From: CAVTND01 sp963735955
GTDB lineage: Bacteria; Pseudomonadota; Gammaproteobacteria; Burkholderiales; Burkholderiaceae_F
DNA: 64,000 bases
Assembly (NCBI GenBank): GCA_963735955.1
Contig: CAVTND010000003.1
Coordinates: 1 to 64,000 of the forward strand
Reading direction: 5' to 3'
A model generated the notes under the pieces. That model saw only the letters and a list, made by a program, of their open reading frames with translations. It did not search any database and was not told the DNA's origin. Positions 58,673 through 64,000 of the stretch are shown here, one piece after another (the first letter of the stretch is position 1; each line of letters begins with the position of its first letter). The position numbers and the translations under genes were made by a program.

Positions 58673-58693
58673 ACGGACCTCCTCTAGCGATCA

Positions 58694-58714
58694 TTTGTGC
58701 CGTTATGGCATAAA
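58694..58714. promoter_or_regulatory. LysR box TTTGTGCC-GTTAT-GGCATAAA
   Basis: A near-perfect dyad (one mismatch) that contains T-N11-A (T58698 to A58710). It lies about 22 bases upstream of the LysR start and 90 upstream of the small plus-strand gene, the normal layout for a LysR regulator controlling its divergent neighbour. Confidence 0.6.
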
Positions 58715-58803
58715 TGCAATGCCTGATGAATGGATTGTATGCCGATCTAAGTAGAGTTAGCGTTCGTCTGCAGTCACACGAAAGCCGCATCAAGGAGGAC
58801 GCC

Positions 58804-59004
58804 ATGACACGCTTTGAATCCTCGACCCTTCCCGACAGTTTTTCCCTCGAAGTTGCCGCTCGCCGGCACCGCAGTGAAGCCTACGGCAAGGCATTTGATG
58901 CAGCGGTGAACTGGCTGGAAAGTCATCTGCACAACCTCGGCAGCGGCCTTGGCGGCTTGACGACACCGGTCGGAGTGCACATGCAGCGGCCTGCTTCGCA
59001 CTGA
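58804..59004 (+). CDS. Small protein, likely LysR target
   Basis: 66 residues, with AGGAGGAC about six bases upstream of the ATG. The sequence MTRFESSTLPDSFSLEVAAR is followed by a helix (SEAYGKAFDAAVNWLESHLH) and a Gly-rich end. No known family. The strong ribosome site and the LysR box upstream support a real gene. Confidence 0.5.
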   Translation: MTRFESSTLPDSFSLEVAARRHRSEAYGKAFDAAVNWLESHLHNLGSGLGGLTTPVGVHMQRPASH

Positions 59005-59202
59005 AGATCAGCCAAATCTCACTGCAGGCTCAGCGACGCGGCCGGTCCTGAGCGATGCCGGCTGCGCGCCAGACGATCTGCGGCGCCACCACGGCGCAAG
59101 AGACGCCACATCACTGGCGTTACGATATCCCCGCACATCGGGCCTGCCTGACGGCGGGCTCGATGTGCTCTCCCCGATCGACCGGCATCCGATGGCAGCG
59201 CG

Positions 59203-60123
59203 ATGAACGAACGTATCCGAGGCGTGCTTGCGCCCGTGGTGACTCCCTTTGCAGCCGACCTCAGCCCGGACGCAGGGCGCTTGAAGCGGCACTGTCACTG
59301 GTTGCTGGCGCAGGGCGTCGGCTTGGCGGTGTTCGGCACCAACTCGGAGGCGAACTCCCTCGCCGTCGACGAGCGCATCAGCCTGCTCGATCAACTGATC
59401 GACGGCGGCATTCCGCCGCATCGCATGATGCCCGGCACCGGCTGCTGCGCGATCAGTGATTCGATTCGGCTGACTGCGCACGCGGTTCGACGCGGCGTCG
59501 CCGGCTGCCTGATGCTGCCACCGTTCTACTACAAGGGCGTCACCGACGAGGGCCTGTATCGCAACTTTGCCGCCATTATCGACGGCGTCAGCGATGCGCG
59601 GCTGCGCATCTACCTGTATCACATACCACCCGTGGCACAGGTCGGCATCAGCCTCAGCCTGATCGAGCGTCTACTCAGGGACTTTCCCGGCGTGATTGCC
59701 GGAATCAAGGACTCGTCGGGCGACTGGAACAACACGCGGGCCGTCCTCGAGCAATTCGCCGCCTCGGGGTTCGATGTTTTCGCGGGCAGCGAGTCGTTCC
59801 TTCTGGCGAACCTGCGCCACGGCGGTGTCGGGTGCATCAGCGCCACCGCGAATGTGAATCCCGCGCCGATCGACAGGCTATATCACGGGTGGCGATCCGC
59901 CGGCGCCGATGCATTGCAGGACGATCTTGACGCCATCCGCGCCATTTTCCAGAAACGCCCGATGATCGCGGCGCTCAAGGCGTCCATCGCACACTGGGGC
60001 AAGGACGTCGGATGGGCTCGCGTCCGACCGCCCCTGGTCGAGCTCAGTCCGACGCAGACGAGCGAATTGATCGCGGATCTCGACGCCTGTGCATTCGAGA
60101 TGCCCGGAATTGCACAACCCTGA
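59203..60123 (+). CDS. DapA-family (dihydrodipicolinate synthase-like) aldolase/lyase
   Basis: 306 residues, intact. TIM barrel with Schiff-base Lys169 in GVIAGIKDSSGDW and Tyr139 in RIYLYHIPPV. The pyruvate-binding loop reads GTNSEANSLAVDERI, close to the GTTGE of DapA but with Asn-Ser-Glu. The family includes DapA, N-acetylneuraminate lyase and keto-deoxy-sugar-acid enzymes; the altered loop argues against a plain DapA. It stands alone, so the substrate is unknown. Confidence 0.85.
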   Translation: MNERIRGVLAPVVTPFAADLSPDAGRLKRHCHWLLAQGVGLAVFGTNSEANSLAVDERISLLDQLIDGGIPPHRMMPGTGCCAISDSIRLTAHAVRRGVAGCLMLPPFYYKGVTDEGLYRNFAAIIDGVSDARLRIYLYHIPPVAQVGISLSLIERLLRDFPGVIAGIKDSSGDWNNTRAVLEQFAASGFDVFAGSESFLLANLRHGGVGCISATANVNPAPIDRLYHGWRSAGADALQDDLDAIRAIFQKRPMIAALKASIAHWGKDVGWARVRPPLVELSPTQTSELIADLDACAFEMPGIAQP

Positions 60124-60317
60124 GCCGCATCGCCCTACCGGCATCACGGGCGCGACTCGTCATTCCCAGGATTCACAGGCCGCGCACTGCGAGTGAATCG
60201 ATGAACCTTTGCCGCTGCGACCCGCTCCAATGCAGCAGGGGCGCTTCAAGGGCCATTCGCTTGAACGATGTACTGTCCCTTGGAAATCCATCTGTACCCG
60301 ACTGACGGAGGAGCGCG

Positions 60318-61159
60318 ATGAACAGGCTGACGATGATCATCGTCGCAGTGGTATTCGCTGCGGCAGGTTCCGCGCTTTACCTATGGAACTCGCGGCAGGC
60401 ACCGGCACCGATTCAACCGGCAGCGCCGGTCGCGGCAGTCGGCGACCGGCAGAACCGTCCCCGACTGTCGAGCCGTCCATCAAGCATCCGATCGACGCGC
60501 AGGCCCTGGAGACTCCGGGGTCAACGCCCTTGCCTGCGCTCGCCCAGGCCGACGCCCAGGTGCGGGCCGCACTGGTCGAACTGCTCGGGCGCGAGTCGGT
60601 CCAGTCTTTTCTGCAGATCGACGACTTTGTGCGCCACGTGGCGGCAACCATCGACAATCTCGGGCGATCGCACGCGGCGCCGCGCCTGTGGCCGGTTAAC
60701 CCCATGCTCGGACGTTTCACGGTCGCGCAGATTGGCGACGGTACGTTTGCGGCACCTGGCAATGTCGAACGTTATGCGGCCTTCGTCGCCTTCATCGAAG
60801 GTGTCGATACCCGGCGCGCGCTGTCGCTTTACAAGCGCGGGTACCCGCTGTTTCAGCAGGCTTACGAGGAACTCGGCTATCCAGGACGCTACTTCAATGA
60901 CCGCCTGGTCGAAGTGATCGACCTCCTGATTGCCACGCCGGTTCCGACTGCGCCGATGGAACTCAAGCTCACCGAAGTCAAGGGCCCGATCCCGTCGACC
61001 AGCCCCTGGGTGCGCTATGAGTTCGTCGACCCGGCACTCGAGGCGCTGCCGTCCGGCCAGAAGATGATGCTGCGTGTCGGTCCGGCCCATCAGCAGCGAC
61101 TGAGAGCCAAGCTGATCGAGGTGCGCAGTCAGCTCGCCAAGCCCGCCGCGTCGCGCTGA
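60318..61159 (+). CDS. DUF3014 membrane-anchored protein (one frameshift)
   Basis: GGAGGAG precedes the ATG. An N-terminal membrane helix (MIIVAVVFAAAGSALYLW) and a Pro/Ala linker, then after a frame change near 60450 the DUF3014 domain: ALAQADAQVRAALVELLG, SFLQIDDFVRHVAATIDNL, RLWPVNPMLGRF, YAAFVAFIEGVDTRRALSLY, AYEELGYPGRYFNDRLVEVI, then VRYEFVDPALEALPSGQKMM. The domain has no settled function; it is periplasmic by topology. Confidence 0.82.
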
Positions 61160-61266
61160 ACGCTTCGACACGTCCCACTCGCAGGTTCAGTCGGTACGCA
61201 CACCCGGTAGATCCGCCGGCAGGCGGCCGCCGTCACTGTGCTGGCCGGTATCGGAAAGAGCACTGG

Positions 61267-62200
61267 CTAACGAACTGCAGCAACCTGCGAGGTAGCCGTT
61301 GCGACCGAACCGTCGTGTTCCGATGCGATTGCAGTGCCACCGTCGGTCGACAGCGCTTCACGGCAGTGATACGGCAGCACCAGCCCACTCGCTGCGTCGT
61401 CGACCGCCTCGGCATGGATCAGAGGAGCCTGTGAAGTCACACCTCCAAAGATGGTGGCGAAATGCCACATCCGCGGCGTCGCGACCCGTGCCGAATCGCA
61501 CAAATCCCATCGGGATCGCCGTTCCCGACGGATCAAAGATGTACCAGCGGTCGCCGAGATACGCCTCGACGTAGGCATGAAAGTCCGGCGGCCCGAGAAT
61601 CGGATCCGCGCCGTAGTCAGTACCAGTCGCAAATCGCGCCGGGATGTTGACCGCGCGACAGAGCGCGATCATCAAGTGTGCAAAGTCACGGCATACGCCC
61701 ACCTGTTCGATGAGCGTGTCGACCGCGGACGTATTCGAGGTCGATGTATTTGGCGTGAACGCGACGCGGCGCTGCACCCAGTCCCGGATCGCCTGAACTC
61801 GACTGTGCCCCTGTGCGAGCTGCCCAAACTCGTTGATCGCGAGTTTGACCAGACGATCGGACTGGCAGTAACGGCTCGGATAGATGTAGCCGAGCACGTC
61901 AGGCGGAATGCGATGCACCGGCACCTCGGCCAGACCCGAAGGCTCGGCGTGATGGTGCGCGAGATCAACGGTGGCCGCATAGGACAGCCGCAGCTCTCCG
62001 GGCAAGGCGCGCAGCCGCAGGTAGCGGTTGCCAGTGAACGGGTCCGCATGAACTTGCGGAACGATCGGCTGGCTCAGGACCAGGTGTTCGGCAGAGATGG
62101 TCTGGCAGGAAGTCTGCGCCGCATGGACATTGAACACAAAGTCCGCGCCATGCATGTCGATCTGGTAGTTCAGCGTGACGTTCAGCTTGATGCGAATCAT
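61267..62200 (-). CDS. Transglutaminase-like cysteine hydrolase (one frameshift)
   Basis: Start 62200 gives MIRIKLNVTLNYQIDMHGAD, the usual beta-domain N-terminus of bacterial transglutaminase-like proteins. Catalytic triad region: Cys in IEQVGVCRDFAHLMIALCRA, His in GPPDFHAYVEAYLGDRWY, Asp in YIFDPSG. A frame change near 61440 precedes the end FATIFGGVTSQAPLIHAEAV. About 300 residues, no signal peptide. Such enzymes are proteases, amidases or cross-linkers of unknown target. Confidence 0.83.
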
Positions 62201-62347
62201 CGCGAGCCTGCGGCGCCGATCGACACCGTACTCCCATAGCAGAATGTCATCCGCGCAGTATGCGCGCTCGCCAATACGACGTGATCTGGAGGAACCCTTC
62301 GAGCCCTCGCCTTGCCTTCGCATTAACCTCGATCGACACTCGCTCCC

Positions 62348-63658
62348 ATGACACCAATTTCCCGCAGTCATGTCGCCACGCTGCGCGGCATGGGCAGAAT
62401 GGCGACAGATGCCGCGACCGGGCTCACCGAACTTGTTCAGGCGCTGCACACCCGTATAGCGAAGACACCGACGAAACTTGGAGGACCGTTGGTAGGCGGT
62501 GCCGTCAACGGCGTCACCGATCTCGTCTACGCAGGAGTGCGTGGCGTGACGCGAGCCGTCGGCGGCGGACTCGACGTCACCCTTGCCCAGCTGGGTCCGC
62601 TCCTGGTTCCGGTCGATACGTCGTTGCCGTCCACGGAGGCGGCTCCGCCACCGCGTACACGCGAAGCACTGCTCGCCGCCTTGAACGGCGTCCTCGGTGA
62701 CTATCTTGCCGACACCGCCAATCCACTCGAAACCCGCATGGCCTTTCGGCGTCGCGGTGTGCCGCTGGTTCACTCGCGCGAGGCACTGGCGCCGGCGCTC
62801 GGATCACACCGTCCGCGTCTTGTCGTGTTTCTGCACGGCCTGTGCATGTGCGACCTGCAGTGGGAGCGAGTCGCGCTCATCGACGGCGTCACGGGCGTTC
62901 CGCACGATCACGGCGCCGAGCTCGAGCGGGATCTCGGGTGCAGTTCGGTCTACCTGAACTACAACTCGGGCCAGCACATCTCGACCAATGGCCGCCTGCT
63001 GGCCGCGCAACTCGAGTCGCTGCTGGCCGCCTGGCCGGTCGCGATCGAGTCATTGAACCTCGTCGGCCACAGCATGGGCGGTCTCGTGGCCCGCAGCGCT
63101 CTGCACTACGGAACGCTGGCCGGTCATGCCTGGACCCGCCACGTGCGCGGGATGGTGTTCCTTGGCTCGCCTCACCATGGATCACCGCTGGAACGCGGCG
63201 GGCACTGGATCGACGTGTTGCTGAGGAGCACGCCGTATACCGTCCCGTTCACCCGTCTGGGCCGAGTTCGCAGTGCCGGCATCACCGATCTTCGTCACGG
63301 CAGCGCGCTCGACGAGGATTGGCACGGTCGCGATCGATTCGCACACGGGCATGACACGCGGCTACCTTTGCCGCTGCCCGGTGGCGTTCCCTGCTATGCA
63401 ATTGCCGCGACCACGGCGCATCGACCGGTCGGTGACACGGGTGACATCGTTGCGGTCGATTCCCTTGGCAACCACGTCGATGCGCTTCCCGGCGACGGAC
63501 TGGTGCCGGTCGCCAGTGCGCTCGGTCGGCACAGCGATCCGCGCTTCATGCTGTCCTTCGCACCAGCGCACCAGTACGTCGCCTGGAACACCGGTCACCT
63601 CGATTTGCTGTCCTCGAAAGCCGTGTATCAACAGCTCCTGAAATGGCTCGGCGGCTAG
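62348..63658 (+). CDS. PGAP1/lipase-like alpha/beta hydrolase
   Basis: 436 residues, intact. An N-terminal helical Ala/Gly-rich part (GVTDLVYAGVRGVTRAVGGG) is followed by an alpha/beta hydrolase core: RPRLVVFLHGLCMCDLQW (oxyanion His-Gly), LNLVGHSMGGLVARSALHYG with nucleophile Ser242, and RGMVFLGSPHHGSPLERGG. The acid is probably in VDALPGDGLVPVASALG and the His in LSFAPAHQYVAWN or NTGHLDLL. Resembles PGAP1-like or extracellular lipase proteins acting on esters. Substrate unknown. Confidence 0.85.
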   Translation: MTPISRSHVATLRGMGRMATDAATGLTELVQALHTRIAKTPTKLGGPLVGGAVNGVTDLVYAGVRGVTRAVGGGLDVTLAQLGPLLVPVDTSLPSTEAAPPPRTREALLAALNGVLGDYLADTANPLETRMAFRRRGVPLVHSREALAPALGSHRPRLVVFLHGLCMCDLQWERVALIDGVTGVPHDHGAELERDLGCSSVYLNYNSGQHISTNGRLLAAQLESLLAAWPVAIESLNLVGHSMGGLVARSALHYGTLAGHAWTRHVRGMVFLGSPHHGSPLERGGHWIDVLLRSTPYTVPFTRLGRVRSAGITDLRHGSALDEDWHGRDRFAHGHDTRLPLPLPGGVPCYAIAATTAHRPVGDTGDIVAVDSLGNHVDALPGDGLVPVASALGRHSDPRFMLSFAPAHQYVAWNTGHLDLLSSKAVYQQLLKWLGG

Positions 63659-63735
63659 CGCCAGAGAGGATTTCGCTTGATCGAAGCTGCAATCGGTAGT
63701 CTGATTGCCGGCACTTCGTCCCCGTCGGAATCAAC

Positions 63736-64000
63736 ATGAGCGAGCCGCAACGCATGCCGGAGCAGCGCTTCAACGTCTCCCATCCGAATGAGTCGGACTT
63801 CAAGGCCGGGGGGCTGCGCGGCTACTCGGTCTATCGCGACCTCGGCGTGGCGGCGGCGACCCAGGGATTGGCGACAGCGCACGTGATCCGCATGGTTGCG
63901 CCATTCAGCGAGGCGTTGAGCCAGCGCCACCATCATGACGTGCAGTTCCAGCTTATCTACGTGCTCAAGGGGTGGTTCAAGACCGACTTCGAAGGACACG
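63736..64000 (+). CDS. Cupin-domain protein, cut by window end
   Basis: Starts MSEPQRMPEQRFNVSHPNES. The partial sequence shows a cupin barrel beginning: RGYSVYRDLGVAAATQG, HVIRMVAPFSEALSQRHHHD, VQFQLIYVLKGWFKTDF. The His-His-His and the 'VLKGW' strand are typical metal-site and barrel features. The C-terminus lies outside the window. Confidence 0.7.
   Translation, partial: MSEPQRMPEQRFNVSHPNESDFKAGGLRGYSVYRDLGVAAATQGLATAHVIRMVAPFSEALSQRHHHDVQFQLIYVLKGWFKTDFEGH

Overview
The window is GC-rich and densely coded. It looks like a betaproteobacterium, probably Burkholderiales or a near relative. The gene families point that way: a QseB/QseC-type two-component pair, a secretion system with GspG/F/E and PilM/N/O-like parts, a serine-glyoxylate aminotransferase beside a TRAP transporter and a CaiB-type CoA-transferase, a YdiJ-like FAD/Fe-S dehydrogenase, and cytochrome c joined to choice-of-anchor D repeats. 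I cannot fix the genus from the sequence. Many genes are interrupted by one-base indels, mostly in short homopolymers, with homologous coding sequence on both sides. I read these as uncorrected long-read consensus errors and annotate such genes as single broken CDSs.

Left part (1-5.5 kb): a secreted cytochrome c/choice-of-anchor D protein, then a QseBC-like regulator-kinase pair.

Centre (5.6-34.4 kb): two large divergent operons share a 1.1 kb control region (21411-22522). The leftward operon (21410 down to 5583) encodes a giant modular surface protein, three multicopper-oxidase-type proteins, a small lipoprotein, a subtilisin-like protease, an SCO-type copper chaperone and a cytochrome c fused to a periplasmic-binding-like domain. 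The rightward operon (22523-33289) encodes a type II secretion/type IV pilus-like machine: GspG, GspF, GspE, PilM/N/O-like proteins, a GspC-like protein with a 19-proline run, a secretin with a cohesin-like tail, and three pseudopilin-like proteins. It ends in a NarL-type response regulator that faces a convergent histidine kinase. My main hypothesis is that this is one functional unit: a dedicated export machine plus its extracellular, copper-dependent oxidation apparatus, possibly for metals or phenolics.

Right part (35-49 kb): a lytic transglycosylase, a PQQ sugar dehydrogenase, a hemolysin III-like protein, and a catabolic island. The island holds a CitE-like lyase, a YdiJ-like FAD/Fe-S dehydrogenase, a GntR regulator, a serine-glyoxylate aminotransferase, TRAP DctPQM, a crotonase and a CaiB CoA-transferase. 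The GntR gene and the aminotransferase diverge from an intergenic region holding two GTATAC-centred sites, likely operators.

Far right (49-64 kb): mostly single genes. These are a BBE-type flavin oxidase, a UbiA/MenA-like prenyltransferase, several small secreted or unknown proteins, an outer-membrane beta-barrel, a ferritin-like protein, a stand-alone TIR protein, a LysR regulator diverging from a small gene across a clear LysR box, a DapA-like lyase, a DUF3014 protein, a transglutaminase-like protein, a lipase-like hydrolase, and a cupin protein cut by the window end.
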